NCBI GenBank assembly: GCA_050015455.1
Contig: JBEKBJ010000026.1
Coordinates: forward strand, 1 to 48,660
DNA: 48,660 bases
Source of the DNA: JAGDMS01 sp050015455
GTDB taxonomy: Bacteria; Desulfobacterota; Binatia; HRBIN30
Direction of reading: 5' to 3'
The position numbers and the translations under genes were made by a program. The stretch's first letter is position 1. Each line of letters opens with the position of its first letter. Shown piece after piece: positions 1-8,478 of this stretch. The notes under the pieces are model-generated. The model ran no database searches and was not told where the DNA came from. It was given only the letters and a program-made list of their open reading frames with translations.

Positions 1-45
1 TGACCGCCCCTGTGAGGGTGCGCACGAATAGGAGACTTGCCCGTT

Positions 46-918
46 GTGGAAACTCAAGAGCATGAAGCCGCGCGTCGCAGCGAGGGACTCGACAAATCGG
101 ACCATAGGAGACGGCCCCAGAAGAAGGGGCCTCCTCAGGGCGAGCGGAAGAAATCCTTTGAAATTGATCCTCCAACCGCTCACCCTGAGCAGCCGCCTTC
201 TCTTGGCGGCATGTCGAAGGGTGCCCGTCTGCAAAAACCGACAGACCCAAAGAGCGAGGGGGGCGAGAGTCACCACTTCTGGCGCTCCATCTTTGGCAAT
301 CGTCACCCAGTGGAGATCGAGATCGGTCCCGGCACTGGCGCTTTCATTTTGCCGGCCGCGAGTGCTAGGCCGCGAATCAACTTCTTCGGTATCGAGCATT
401 CGCGCGGCCGAGCTTGGCGGCTTCAGAGCGCCGTCGAAACCCAGGGTATTCGGAATGCCCTGGTCATCAACGCCGATGCCGCGTGCATCGTCGCCACCCT
501 GGTCCCCGCTGACTCAGTCGCCGCCTATCATATCTACTTTCCCGACCCGTGGTGGAAGCGACGACATCATCGGCGGCGGTTGTTCACGCCCGCATTCGCC
601 GCCGCCTTGGCGCGCACGCTCGTGCCCGGCGGGCGCGTGTACCTGGCCACGGACGTTGAGGAAGTGCTGCAGCTCAGCCTGCGTGCGCTGGATCACTGCA
701 AAGCGTTCGCACGTGACGAACACATCCGCTCACCACGCCCCGGCCTCACCGCATTCGAGCGCAAAGGGATCACGCGTGGGGCCGCGGTTCACGAAGCGAC
801 GTTCGTGCGCAACGGTTCCCTGCCGCCTCACACCAGCAGCGCCGCCCCGATCACGCCAGCCGAGTCACCCAGGGCGTTACGCCGGATCGGCGTGCGTAGC
901 TCGTCGTTGAACACGTAG
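46..918 (+). CDS. trmB: tRNA (guanine-N7-)-methyltransferase TrmB with repeat-encoded N-terminal segment
   Basis: SAM-dependent enzyme that makes m7G46 in the variable loop of tRNAs. Counting from the TTG at 37, the SAM motif EIGPGTG lies near residues 95-101 and the family hallmark FPDPWWKRRHHRRRL near 168-182, followed by LVPGGRVYLATD. The GTG at 46 is preferred because GGAGA (31-35) sits about 10 nt upstream; a TTG at 37 is too close to it. The first ~65 residues are not TrmB-like: codons for about residues 28-66 are a palindromic dispersed repeat (120-230). An ATG at 211, at the right end of that repeat, is an alternative start that would give a normal-length enzyme. The 3' end overlaps the convergent ROK kinase gene by 91 bp. 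The family call is firm; the start is uncertain. Confidence 0.88.
   Translation: METQEHEAARRSEGLDKSDHRRRPQKKGPPQGERKKSFEIDPPTAHPEQPPSLGGMSKGARLQKPTDPKSEGGESHHFWRSIFGNRHPVEIEIGPGTGAFILPAASARPRINFFGIEHSRGRAWRLQSAVETQGIRNALVINADAACIVATLVPADSVAAYHIYFPDPWWKRRHHRRRLFTPAFAAALARTLVPGGRVYLATDVEEVLQLSLRALDHCKAFARDEHIRSPRPGLTAFERKGITRGAAVHEATFVRNGSLPPHTSSAAPITPAESPRALRRIGVRSSSLNT
120..230. repeat. dispersed palindromic repeat, copy A (inside trmB 5' region)
   Basis: Left arm contains CTCCTCAGGGCGAGCGG (131-147) and right arm CCGCTCACCCTGAGCAG followed by a CGAAGGGTGCCC end. The same arms occur at 21524-21650 (copy B) and 27251-27383 (copy C). The central loop differs between copies while the arms are conserved, as expected for a hairpin-forming element. 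It is read in frame by trmB if translation starts at 46. Confidence 0.8.
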
Positions 919-1727
919 CCGGCAACGGCATCGCGACCGAGCGTGTACAGCTCGTCGATATTCGACAGACCGCCACCGAGGACGATCACATCCGGGTCGA
1001 GGATGTCGACCAGGTTGGCAACGGCGCGGCCAAAGCGGTCGACAAATCGGCGGAACACCCGCGTCGCCGCCGGTTCCCCGTCGCGATAGCGAGCCACGAT
1101 CGCCGGCATCGCCGCGGCCTCGCCGGTCAAGTTGCAGTACTGTTTCTCAACCGCTGGTCCTGCAATGAAGCGCTCGACGCAGCCGCGCTGGCCGCAGTAA
1201 CAGGACGGGCCCTGCGGATCGAGGCTGTGGTGCCCCCACTCGCCGGCGAGATGTTGTGATCCGCACAGCAACTCACCGCGATGTACGATGCCGCCACCCA
1301 CGCCGGTGCCGAGGATCACACCGAACACGAGCGCGGCACCCTCCCCTGCTCCGGCGATCGCCTCCGCCAGCGCGAAACAGTTGGCATCGTTCTCGATGCG
1401 CAGCGGCAACCGCAGCCGTTGCGCCAAGTCCTCGGGCAGGCGCCGGCCGTTCAGGCACGTGGTGTTGCAGTTCTTCATCGTGCCGTCGCGGCTTGAGACC
1501 GCGCCCGGTGTGCCGATGCCGATGGTGGTGCACTCGGGCGCTGCGTGACGGCAGGCGTCGACTACGAGCGCCACGCGCTCCAGAATATGCTCGTACCCCT
1601 GCGCGCTCTCGGTCGGCACGCGGTGGCGGAAGAGCGGGCGGTTGTCGGCGCCGAGCACGACGCCTTCGATTTTGGTGCCGCCGAGATCGATACCGATGCG
1701 GCGCCGCGGCGATTCGATCTTGTCCAC
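828..1727 (-). CDS. ROK-family sugar kinase (fructokinase/glucokinase type)
   Basis: ATP-dependent hexose kinase of the ROK family, cytosolic. The N-terminal phosphate motif IGIDLGGTKIEG is at about residues 11-22. The family zinc site is visible as GEWGHH followed by CYCGQRGCVE, a CxCGxxGCxE cluster. A second nucleotide-binding block VIVLGGGLSN lies near the C terminus. The 299-residue length is normal. The N-terminal motif and overall pattern resemble E. coli Mak (fructokinase), but substrate cannot be settled between fructose, glucose and amino-sugars. Its 3' end overlaps trmB convergently, and no operon partner is seen. Confidence 0.88.
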   Translation of the reverse strand: MDKIESPRRRIGIDLGGTKIEGVVLGADNRPLFRHRVPTESAQGYEHILERVALVVDACRHAAPECTTIGIGTPGAVSSRDGTMKNCNTTCLNGRRLPEDLAQRLRLPLRIENDANCFALAEAIAGAGEGAALVFGVILGTGVGGGIVHRGELLCGSQHLAGEWGHHSLDPQGPSCYCGQRGCVERFIAGPAVEKQYCNLTGEAAAMPAIVARYRDGEPAATRVFRRFVDRFGRAVANLVDILDPDVIVLGGGLSNIDELYTLGRDAVAGYVFNDELRTPIRRNALGDSAGVIGAALLV

Positions 1728-1844
1728 CCCTTCTACTTACTCAACTCCGCTTCGCGCCGCCAAGCCCGGGGGGGGGGCGACAGCTTCCAGCCGGGGCGGG
1801 CGCGGCGCTTGCAACTCGGGAGCCGAGTGGTTCTACTAACACCG

Positions 1845-2258
1845 ATGTTCCCCGTATCTCCAGCCAAGGAAGAGGCCCTCACCGAACGCCTGCAGCGCCT
1901 CGGCATCCGCGAAAAAGATCTCGACGAAAGCTTCGTCCGCTCCAGCGGCAAAGGCGGCCAGAACGTCAACAAGGTCGCGACCTGCGTGGTGCTGGTCCAT
2001 CGCCCGAGCGGGACACAGATCAAGTGTCAGCGCGAGCGCTCGCAGGCGCTGAACCGCTTCCACGCGCGCCAGCTGCTCGCCGACAAGCTCGAGCGTCAGA
2101 TCCTCGGAGCAGCGAGCGCGGAAGCGCAGCGGATCGCCAAGCTCCGCCGCCAGAAGCGCCGCCGTTCGCGCCGGGCCAAGGAGAAGATGCTGGAAGCGAA
2201 ACACGCCCGTAGCGAGATCAAGGTGCAGCGGGAATCCGTCCGCGAAGACACGGACTGA
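1845..2258 (+). CDS. release-factor-like GGQ domain protein (RF-1 domain, mtRF-R/C12orf65-like)
   Basis: Small (137 aa) stand-alone peptidyl-tRNA hydrolase domain. SGKGGQNVNK at about residues 32-41 carries the GGQ motif that triggers peptidyl-tRNA hydrolysis in the ribosome. It is followed by the class-I release-factor-like stretch QIKCQRERSQALNR and a long Arg/Lys-rich tail (RRQKRRRSRRAKEK) suited to rRNA binding. No codon-recognition domain is present, so a ribosome-rescue or quality-control role is inferred. The RSQ-type motif places it nearer the mitochondrial mtRF-R group than ArfB. The ATG at 1845 was chosen because the sequence upstream of it is antisense to, or downstream of, the ROK kinase start and has no family similarity. 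Confidence 0.82.
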   Translation: MFPVSPAKEEALTERLQRLGIREKDLDESFVRSSGKGGQNVNKVATCVVLVHRPSGTQIKCQRERSQALNRFHARQLLADKLERQILGAASAEAQRIAKLRRQKRRRSRRAKEKMLEAKHARSEIKVQRESVREDTD

Positions 2259-2264
2259 AGATAT

Positions 2265-2870
2265 TCACACCGCCAAGGCGCGCACCGCATCGGCGACGCG
2301 GGGCTCGTGGCCGACGAAGAAGTGGTCCGCACCTGGAACGATGCGCAGGGTCTTCGGCTCGGCCATTCTCGCTAGCACCTTTTGCAGTCTGGCCAGGCTG
2401 CAGAACTGATCGCGATCGCCGACGATGAACAGCTTCTCCTTCGTACACTGACTCAAAAACCCGATCTCACCAAAGGCGAGCGGCGGCGCGACGGCGATGA
2501 GCCGGTCGACCTCCTCCATCGACATGCCGGCCTGAAGCCCCACCAGGGCGCCAAAGGAATAGCCCGCCAGCGTCACTTGCGAGCACCCGCTGCGCTCACG
2601 CAGGAACCGCACCGCGTTGGATGCATCCTCGATCTCACCGACCCCGCCGCCGTACACACCGGTGCTGCCACCGACGCCGCGGAAGTTGAAACGCAGCGTC
2701 GCATACCCGGCCTCCTGCAACGCACCGGCAACCGCGCATACGACCGAGTTGTCCATGTCCCCGCCGTACTGCGGGTGCGGATGGCAGACCACGGCAGTGC
2801 GCCTAGATCCCGGCAGCAAAACCAGCTCGCCTTCGAGGTCCAACGCACCGTTCCGGAACGTGACTCTCAT
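2265..2870 (-). CDS. alpha/beta hydrolase (COG2945-type)
   Basis: Small 201-residue alpha/beta hydrolase. Visible elements are the oxyanion-region motif CHPHPQYGGDMDN (about residues 29-41), RFNFRGVGGSTG, the nucleophile elbow GYSFG (Ser nucleophile), the acid in VGDRDQF and the catalytic His in GADHFF. This pattern is typical of bacterial COG2945 hydrolases of unknown substrate. There is no signal peptide. It is convergent with the release-factor-like gene with a 6-bp gap, so the two are not co-transcribed. Confidence 0.85.
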   Translation of the reverse strand: MRVTFRNGALDLEGELVLLPGSRRTAVVCHPHPQYGGDMDNSVVCAVAGALQEAGYATLRFNFRGVGGSTGVYGGGVGEIEDASNAVRFLRERSGCSQVTLAGYSFGALVGLQAGMSMEEVDRLIAVAPPLAFGEIGFLSQCTKEKLFIVGDRDQFCSLARLQKVLARMAEPKTLRIVPGADHFFVGHEPRVADAVRALAV

Positions 2871-2954
2871 CTGCAGCCCATCGTGAATCGTGTTCGTGAT
2901 TCGTGCTCGTGTGTATCCGGTTCACCCGCTGTGCAGAAGCCTACTGCGCTCTAC

Positions 2955-3000
2955 ATCCCAGCCCTCACCCCACCCTCTCCCAGTGGGCGAGGGAAAAGGG
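2955..3000. repeat. dispersed GC-rich repeat (CCCTCACCC...CTCTCCC...GGGCGAGGG)
   Basis: The 2871-3003 spacer contains CCCTCACCCCACCCTCTCCC followed by GTGGGCGAGGG, a short inverted arrangement. Related text (ccctggccctcccccgttgcc ... ggggagggg ... gagggttagggtgga) is at 26500-26620. It lies between convergently spaced 3' and 5' ends of flanking genes and may also act as a weak terminator for the M16 genes, although no T-run is present. Confidence 0.45.
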
Positions 3001-3003
3001 AAA

Positions 3004-4473
3004 TCAGTTCGTGGTGCACGCGGGTGCCGGCGAGGCATGGACCTCAGAGAGGTTCGACACGACGACCAAGTCCATCTGCTCGGGATGCAGATAGCGCTGC
3101 GCGACGCGCTGTACGTCTTCCTTGGTCACGGCGTTGATACGTTGCATGTAGGTGTCGGCGTAGTCGACGCCGAGATCGAAGAACTCTACCTGCGCCAGGA
3201 AGCCGGCGATCTTGGAGCTGCTGTCGAGCTTTAGCGGGAAGCTGCCGGTCAGGTACAACTTCGCGTCCCTGACTTCGTCGTCACTAACGGGCTCCTGACG
3301 GATGCGCTCGATCTCACTGCAGGCACGCTGAATGGCGTCATTGGTCGACTCGTTCTTCGTCTGCATCACCACCTGAAAGCTGCCCGCGGCCTTGTTGACG
3401 GTGAAGAAGCTCGCCACCGAGTACGCCAGCCCGGCTTTGATTCGGATGTTGTCGAACAGCCGCGATGAGAACCCACCGCCACCGAGGATGTAACTCATCA
3501 CCTGCAGCGCGTAGTAGTCTGGGTTGTCGCGGGCGACGCCGCGCTGGCCGAGGATGATGTTTGCCTGCGTGATGGGCTTATCGACGGTAACCGTCTGCGC
3601 GTGTCCGGCTGGTGCCGCCGGATACTGAAACGACGCCACCGTGCCCTTGTTCCAATCACGCAGCGCCTCCTCCATGCGGTCGCGAACCTCCGGCGCCGAG
3701 ATGTCTCCCACCGCCGTGATGATACTGCCGCTCGGATGATATTGCTGCGCGTAAAACGCGATGACCTCCTTGCGGGTGAGTTTGCCGACGGCCTCGGGCG
3801 TGCCGATGACCTGGTGGCCGTACGGTTCACCCGCGAAGAGCGTTTTCACGAACACCCGCTCCGCCACCTCTCCGGGGTCGTCCTCGCCGGCTTTCATCCG
3901 CGCCAGCGCCGCCTCGCGCCGGCGGCCGACCTCTGCTTCCGGAAAGCTTGGATGTTGCAGGAGGTCGGCCAGCAGACCCAAGCCCGTGTCGAAGTCCTTG
4001 CGCAACACCGTCAGCGCCAGCACGGCATACTCGGTGTCGGCCGACGTGCTGTACGAGGCGCCGATGAAATCGAAGGCCTGGCTGATCTCCGATGCCGTGC
4101 GCTTCCTCGTGCCCTCGGTCAGGAGATCCGCGGTGAGGTTGGCCACGCCCTCCTGCCCGCGTGGATCGCGCCGCGAGCCGGCGTCGATGAGGATCTGCAT
4201 CACCACCAGCGGCAGAGCGTGCTGTTCGGAGACGATCAGATGCGCCCCGTTGCTCAACGAATAGCGCTCGGCAGGCGGCCCGGCCGCAGCGGCGATGCCG
4301 GAGCAGATGAAGATGACAGCGAGATGCGCGAGAGCGTAAGAGCACAGGAGCGTGAGAACGGACTGAGAGCGACACGCCAGGGGCGATGCCCCAGGCTCAA
4401 GTATGGCCGCCCCGTTGGGGCTGGTGACCGCTGCCGATTCAAGGGGCTCAGCCCTGAAAGGGCGGCAATCCAT
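3004..4473 (-). CDS. M16-family zinc peptidase homolog, inactive partner subunit, exported
   Basis: M16 (pitrilysin/processing peptidase) fold, 489 residues from this start. The position that should carry HxxEH reads RRDPRGQEGVANLTADLLTEGT, so the zinc ligands are missing and this is the non-catalytic partner; the upstream gene (4670-6052) has an intact HLLEH. The C-terminal M16 half (GGGGFSSRLFDNIRIKAGLAYS) is well conserved. A hydrophobic export segment (ALAHLAVIFICSGIAAAAG) precedes the mature start ERYSLSNG. No ATG, GTG or TTG lies just before it. The nearest in-frame ATG is at 4473, inside a palindromic repeat, giving an odd ~30-residue extension before the signal sequence. The true start is uncertain. 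Confidence 0.82.
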   Translation of the reverse strand: MDCRPFRAEPLESAAVTSPNGAAILEPGASPLACRSQSVLTLLCSYALAHLAVIFICSGIAAAAGPPAERYSLSNGAHLIVSEQHALPLVVMQILIDAGSRRDPRGQEGVANLTADLLTEGTRKRTASEISQAFDFIGASYSTSADTEYAVLALTVLRKDFDTGLGLLADLLQHPSFPEAEVGRRREAALARMKAGEDDPGEVAERVFVKTLFAGEPYGHQVIGTPEAVGKLTRKEVIAFYAQQYHPSGSIITAVGDISAPEVRDRMEEALRDWNKGTVASFQYPAAPAGHAQTVTVDKPITQANIILGQRGVARDNPDYYALQVMSYILGGGGFSSRLFDNIRIKAGLAYSVASFFTVNKAAGSFQVVMQTKNESTNDAIQRACSEIERIRQEPVSDDEVRDAKLYLTGSFPLKLDSSSKIAGFLAQVEFFDLGVDYADTYMQRINAVTKEDVQRVAQRYLHPEQMDLVVVSNLSEVHASPAPACTTN

Positions 4474-4560
4474 CAGCCCTGGGCAACGCCCAGGGCGGCT
4501 AGAGCGGCAGTGGTTCCTTGGTAATAGGCCGCGTCCCCTCAGCGGCCGTATCGAGGGACT
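4395..4560. repeat. dispersed palindromic repeat between the two M16 genes
   Basis: Contains nested inverted pairs: GGCCGCCCCGTTGGGGC, CAGCCCTGAAAGGGCGG, and GCCCTGGGCAACGCCCAGGGC (a strong hairpin at about 4476-4496), followed by GGCTAGAGCGGCAGTGGTTCC. This looks like a widespread class of bacterial intergenic palindromes (recognition from memory). It occupies the gap between the upstream peptidase stop and the downstream peptidase signal sequence and supplies the only plausible in-frame ATG for the downstream gene. Confidence 0.65.
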
Positions 4561-4669
4561 GTCCGCATTTATCAACACTCCCAGAGGCAGACGGGACTTG
4601 TAGTTTACCGCTCTCGCACTTTCCACGCGCTTCCCTTCAACTTTCACCGTCCACGGTCCACGCTCTTCG

Positions 4670-6052
4670 TCATCGGACCGGTCCGGACGGGTGCGCGTGC
4701 ATCGCGGGCGCATGTCCCGCTGAGACGGGCAACGGCTCCAAGGTGCCGACGGTGCGATTGCGCGCGGTAAAGTAGGATGAGGCGACCCGCATGATGTCAT
4801 CGGCGTTCACTGCCCGCACGCCGGGCAAGTAGTTGTCGATGGCGCGCCAATCTCCCGCCATTTCGTACTCCCCCAACAGCATGCCTTGATAGAAAAGTGA
4901 GTCCTGCCCCATGACGAAGCCGGCTTCGAGCCCGTTTGTCGCCTTGATCAACTCCCGCTCCGGGACCGGCGTGCGTTTCAGAGTCTCCAGCTGTGACAGG
5001 AGCTCGGTCTCGACCGTCTTCGCCGTTTTCCCCGGCAGCGGCTGCCCGTAGACGACAAAGAGGCCGGGATCGATCGATGTCAGCTCGTAATCGACGCCGA
5101 CGTCGCGCGCGACGCGCTTTTCGTACACCAGCTGCTGGTGCAGGCGCGCGCTCTTGCCGCCCGCGAGGATGGCCGACAGCACTTCGAGGACGAACCCGTC
5201 CTTACCCTTCAAGTTCGGCACATGGTACGCCAGCGCCACGAACGGCAGCTGGGCCTCGCGCTTCAGCACCGTGCGGTTCTCGCCCTGCTGCTCCGGTTCA
5301 ACGGCGCGCACCGGTGGCGGCGGGTTTCCGGCCGGCACCGGCGCAAACGCCTTCTCCAGCTCCGCCCGCAAGCCGTCGGCGGAGAAATCACCGACGCACA
5401 CGACCACCGCGTTCCCCGGCGTGTAGTACGTGTGGTAGTAATCCATGGCGTCCTGACGGGTGGCCTGTTCCAGGTCGTTCATCCAACCGATGATAGGCCA
5501 CTGGTACGGATGGGCCGCGTAAGCAACCGAGCTCACCTGCTCGAACAAGGCGCCGATCGGGTTGTTGTCGGTGCGCAGTCGGCGTTCTTCCATCACGACC
5601 TGCAGCTCGGGCGTGAACTGCGCATCGTCGAAGGTGAGATTCTGCATCCGGTCGGACTCCAAGTCGATGACCACCGGCAGCCGATCGCTGGCGATGGTGG
5701 CGAAGTATGTGGTGGAGTCCTCGGAGGTGAAGGCGTTGTCGTTCCCGCCGTTGCGTTGGACAATCTTCGAGTACTCCTCCGGCCCGACCTTCTTGGTGCC
5801 CTTGAACATCACGTGCTCAAGGAGGTGCGATAGACCGGTTTTGCCGAGCTGCTCGTTGCGCGAGCCCACGCGGTACCAGATCTGAAACACGGCTACTGGT
5901 GCTTTGTGATCTTCCAACAGCAGAATCTTCAAGCCGTTGGGTAGTACAGTCTCGTGGACGCGCTCGGCGTAAGACTGCGCCGCACGCGCGGAGTGCAGCG
6001 GCGCCGCGAGCAGCAGAAGCAGCACGGCGCACATGCGGACAGGCGCGCGCAT
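4670..6052 (-). CDS. M16-family zinc metallopeptidase, catalytic subunit, exported
   Basis: Catalytic member of an M16 pair, 460 residues. The signal peptide MRAPVRMCAVLLLLLAAPLHSARA is followed by ETVLPNGLKILLLED. The zinc motif HLLEH lies near residue 77 (SHLLEHVMFKGT), and the distal Glu is expected in the ELQVVMEERR region. The C-terminal half has GGKSARLHQQLVYEKRVA. It is predicted to act in the periplasm as a heterodimer with the inactive partner encoded immediately downstream. The start at 6052 has no clear ribosome site; ATG at 6034 (MCAVLLLLL) is an equally good alternative. It lies 35 bp downstream of the lipoprotein gene of the mla operon, so co-transcription is possible. Confidence 0.9.
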   Translation of the reverse strand: MRAPVRMCAVLLLLLAAPLHSARAAQSYAERVHETVLPNGLKILLLEDHKAPVAVFQIWYRVGSRNEQLGKTGLSHLLEHVMFKGTKKVGPEEYSKIVQRNGGNDNAFTSEDSTTYFATIASDRLPVVIDLESDRMQNLTFDDAQFTPELQVVMEERRLRTDNNPIGALFEQVSSVAYAAHPYQWPIIGWMNDLEQATRQDAMDYYHTYYTPGNAVVVCVGDFSADGLRAELEKAFAPVPAGNPPPPVRAVEPEQQGENRTVLKREAQLPFVALAYHVPNLKGKDGFVLEVLSAILAGGKSARLHQQLVYEKRVARDVGVDYELTSIDPGLFVVYGQPLPGKTAKTVETELLSQLETLKRTPVPERELIKATNGLEAGFVMGQDSLFYQGMLLGEYEMAGDWRAIDNYLPGVRAVNADDIMRVASSYFTARNRTVGTLEPLPVSAGHAPAMHAHPSGPVR

Positions 6053-6086
6053 AGGAGGCCGTGAGTAGCAGCGGGGTCTGGGGTGG

Positions 6087-6722
6087 TCAAGGCAGGGTGT
6101 GACGCGTGCCCGCCATGTCGGCTGCGATGGCCTCGTAGACGTCGCGTTGCAGCTGCTCCGAAATCTTCTCCAGTCCATGGCTCATGGCGGCGACCAGCGC
6201 GCCTGGCTGGTTGCACGGGCACGGCTCATCGCCCGTATAGGTACGTTGTAAGAGTACGGGATCACCCTTGCCGAGGCGCAAACGCATGACCAGCATGCGC
6301 AGCCGTAGGTGCGCCGCGCAGCCGCCGGCCCCGGCCTCCTCTTCGATCGCTTCGATCTCCCCACCGACCTGGTAATCGCCCGCCAGCAAGGACGGCGCGT
6401 GCTGGACGGCGCGATACAGTCCGGAATCGCTGAAATCGCGCGCCAGCACGTCCGCCACCATACTGCTGGGGTTGGCGCTCCAGCGCCGGTCGAAATAGGT
6501 TCCCGTTGAATATATCCCGTCACGATATACGATCGGCTGGCGATCGTAGATGGCCGCCACCCCCAGCGGTGCGATGCGCAGGATGACCGGTAGCGCTCTG
6601 CCCTCGACATGTGGTGGTGGGTAGTCCAAGACATAGTCGTGCACTACCGGCGCGGGGACGTGGAAGCGAATGCAGCCGGCCAGCGCTGCCGCGAGTACCA
6701 GCAGTAGGGCGCTGCGCTTCAT
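6087..6722 (-). CDS. ABC-type intermembrane transport auxiliary lipoprotein (PqiC/ABC_trans_aux-like)
   Basis: 211-residue lipoprotein: MKRSALLLVLAAALAGC has a lipobox (ALAGC) at about residue 17. The body, with HDYVLDYPPP near the N terminus, IAPLGVAAIYDRQPIVYRDG and GLYRAVQHAPSLLAGDYQVGGEIEAIEE, fits the auxiliary lipoprotein found with MCE transport systems (ABC_trans_aux, PqiC-like). It probably works at the inner face of the outer membrane as the acceptor side of the MlaD channel. The start ATG overlaps the mlaD stop by 4 bp, so translation is coupled. It is the last gene of the mlaE-mlaF-mlaD-lipoprotein set. Confidence 0.82.
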   Translation of the reverse strand: MKRSALLLVLAAALAGCIRFHVPAPVVHDYVLDYPPPHVEGRALPVILRIAPLGVAAIYDRQPIVYRDGIYSTGTYFDRRWSANPSSMVADVLARDFSDSGLYRAVQHAPSLLAGDYQVGGEIEAIEEEAGAGGCAAHLRLRMLVMRLRLGKGDPVLLQRTYTGDEPCPCNQPGALVAAMSHGLEKISEQLQRDVYEAIAADMAGTRHTLP

Positions 6723-7663
6723 TGCCCACCCCCCTCCGGGACGCGCTGTGCCGCGGGTGGCTCGCCGAACAGCAGCAGCGAGGGCTGGTGGCGCACCTCC
6801 TCGGTCAGCCCTTGCAGGCTGCCGACCGTCCGGTTCAGGCGCTCCAAGGTCGTCTGCAGCCCGATGACGAACTGTTGCGCCCCCATCGTCAGTTGATTGA
6901 GCTGATCCAGCGTCTGTCGCAACTCCTGTGGGTTCACCCCCTTCTTGAGATCCGCAAGCAGCGTCTTCGCGTCTTGGGTCGCCTTGGTGGCGTTCTCCAC
7001 CACCGGCGCAATCTTCACCCCTGCAGTCATGGCCTCGACGTTCTTGGCTGCCCGTTGCGTCGACTCCGAGGCCACCGCGAAGTTGCTGAGCAGCGTGTCG
7101 ACACGCTGATCGGAGAGCAGGTGGTTGGCGGACTGAAGCGTCGCGCGCGCATCCGCCGAGATGCCGCTGAGATCCAGCGCCATGACCTTGTCGTAGACGT
7201 CGGCGAGCGCGCTCTGCACCGCCTTGAAGCTGGAGCGCGCCGAAGGAATCAGCTCGCATGGCGGCTTGAAGCTCAACGGCGGCGCCTGATTGAGCGCGTC
7301 GCCGGAGTGGTGATCGATCTCGACGTAGCGCAACCCGGTAATGCCGCTCAGCTCCAGCTGCGTGCGCAGCGTGGCATCGCCCTTCAAGGCCTTGGCAACG
7401 CTGGTGTCGACATCCATCACCACTTCGATCAACGTCCCGTCCGGTGCGATCTCGATGCGCGCCACCCGCCCGGCGGGCACGCCGCGGTACTTCACCGGCG
7501 CGCCCGGGTCGAGCCCCTGCACCGATTCGGAAAAATAAGTGACGAACGTATTGGTCTTTTCGAAGAAGCGCGTGGCGCTCAGCCAAATCGCCGCACCCAG
7601 GCCGATCACCACTGCGATGATGACGAAAAGACCCACCTGGAACTTATGCGCTTCGGTGGCCAT
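6719..7663 (-). CDS. mlaD: MlaD-family (MCE domain) phospholipid transport protein
   Basis: 314 residues. One N-terminal membrane anchor (FQVGLFVIIAVVIGLGAAIWL, about residues 8-28) is followed by a single MCE domain with PGAPVKYRGVPAGRVARIEI and a long helical C-terminal region containing LSDQRVDTLLSNFAVASESTQ. MCE proteins form hexameric periplasmic rings that carry lipids between membranes. The start at 7663 was chosen for the AGGAGG seven nt upstream (7671-7676, minus strand). The gene starts inside the 3' end of mlaF (20-bp overlap) and ends overlapping the lipoprotein gene. Confidence 0.92.
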   Translation of the reverse strand: MATEAHKFQVGLFVIIAVVIGLGAAIWLSATRFFEKTNTFVTYFSESVQGLDPGAPVKYRGVPAGRVARIEIAPDGTLIEVVMDVDTSVAKALKGDATLRTQLELSGITGLRYVEIDHHSGDALNQAPPLSFKPPCELIPSARSSFKAVQSALADVYDKVMALDLSGISADARATLQSANHLLSDQRVDTLLSNFAVASESTQRAAKNVEAMTAGVKIAPVVENATKATQDAKTLLADLKKGVNPQELRQTLDQLNQLTMGAQQFVIGLQTTLERLNRTVGSLQGLTEEVRHQPSLLLFGEPPAAQRVPEGGGQ

Positions 7664-8477
7664 TATCCATCCTCCTGCGGAAGCCCGGGGAAGGTTCACG
7701 GTTGAAGAAAGCGTGCACGCGCGGGTCCGCGCTGCGGTCGCGCAGCTCTTGCGCCTTGCCCTCGGCGATGATCCGTTTGCTTTCGCCGTCCAGCATGATC
7801 ACGCGGTCGGCAATGGTGAAGATGCTGGACAGGTCATGCGACACCACGACCATCGTCGTACCGAGGCTGCGGTTCATCTGCACGATGAGCTCGTCCAACT
7901 CGGCGGAGGTGACGGGATCGAGCCCGGCCGACGGCTCGTCGAAGAACAGAATGCTGGCGTCGAGCGCCACGGCGCGGGCCAAGGCCGCGCGCTTCTTCAT
8001 CCCGCCCGACAGCTCGGAGATCATGAAATCCTCGAAGCCCCCCAGCTTCACCATGTTGAGTTTGATGCGCACGAGCAACTCGACGGTCTCGGATGGCAGG
8101 TCGGTGTACTCCTCCAGCAACAAGGCGATGTTCTCCCCTAAAGTGAGTGAACCAAACAACGCCCCCGACTGGAAGAGGACGCCGATGCGCCGCTGGACGC
8201 GCCGCAGCTGGTCCTCGTCGGCGCGCGTGATGTCCTCGCCGTCGATGACCACGCGGCCCGCGTTGGGTTGCTGCAGGCCGATCATGTGCCGCAGCAACGT
8301 CGTCTTGCCGCATCCCGATCCCCCAACGATGACGAAGCGCTCGCCGCGGCGCACCTCGAGGCTCACGTCGTCCAGGATGGTGTTGTCGCCGTAACCTGCC
8401 ACCAGATGCTCCACCCGGATGATCGGCGGCGCGGTGGCGGGGTGCACGGACCCGAGAGGCGCAGGGCTGGCTTCCAT
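7644..8477 (-). CDS. mlaF: MlaF-type ABC transporter ATPase
   Basis: 277-residue ATP-binding subunit of an MCE transporter. Walker A is GGSGCGKTT, the signature is LSGGMKKRAALARA, Walker B is ILFFDEPSAGLDP and the H-loop is SHD. The LSGGMKKR signature and the FQSGALFGSLTLGENIAL Q-loop are typical of the Mla/Mkl branch. It is cytosolic and pairs with the MlaE permease encoded directly upstream: the mlaE stop is 1 nt from this ATG. Confidence 0.94.
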   Translation of the reverse strand: MEASPAPLGSVHPATAPPIIRVEHLVAGYGDNTILDDVSLEVRRGERFVIVGGSGCGKTTLLRHMIGLQQPNAGRVVIDGEDITRADEDQLRRVQRRIGVLFQSGALFGSLTLGENIALLLEEYTDLPSETVELLVRIKLNMVKLGGFEDFMISELSGGMKKRAALARAVALDASILFFDEPSAGLDPVTSAELDELIVQMNRSLGTTMVVVSHDLSSIFTIADRVIMLDGESKRIIAEGKAQELRDRSADPRVHAFFNREPSPGFRRRMDNGHRSA

Positions 8478-8478
8478 A

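Noticed and set aside
1256..2212. 318-codon plus-strand frame spanning the ROK start and the release-factor-like gene
   Set aside because: Arg/Pro-rich shadow of two real genes on the other frame and strand.
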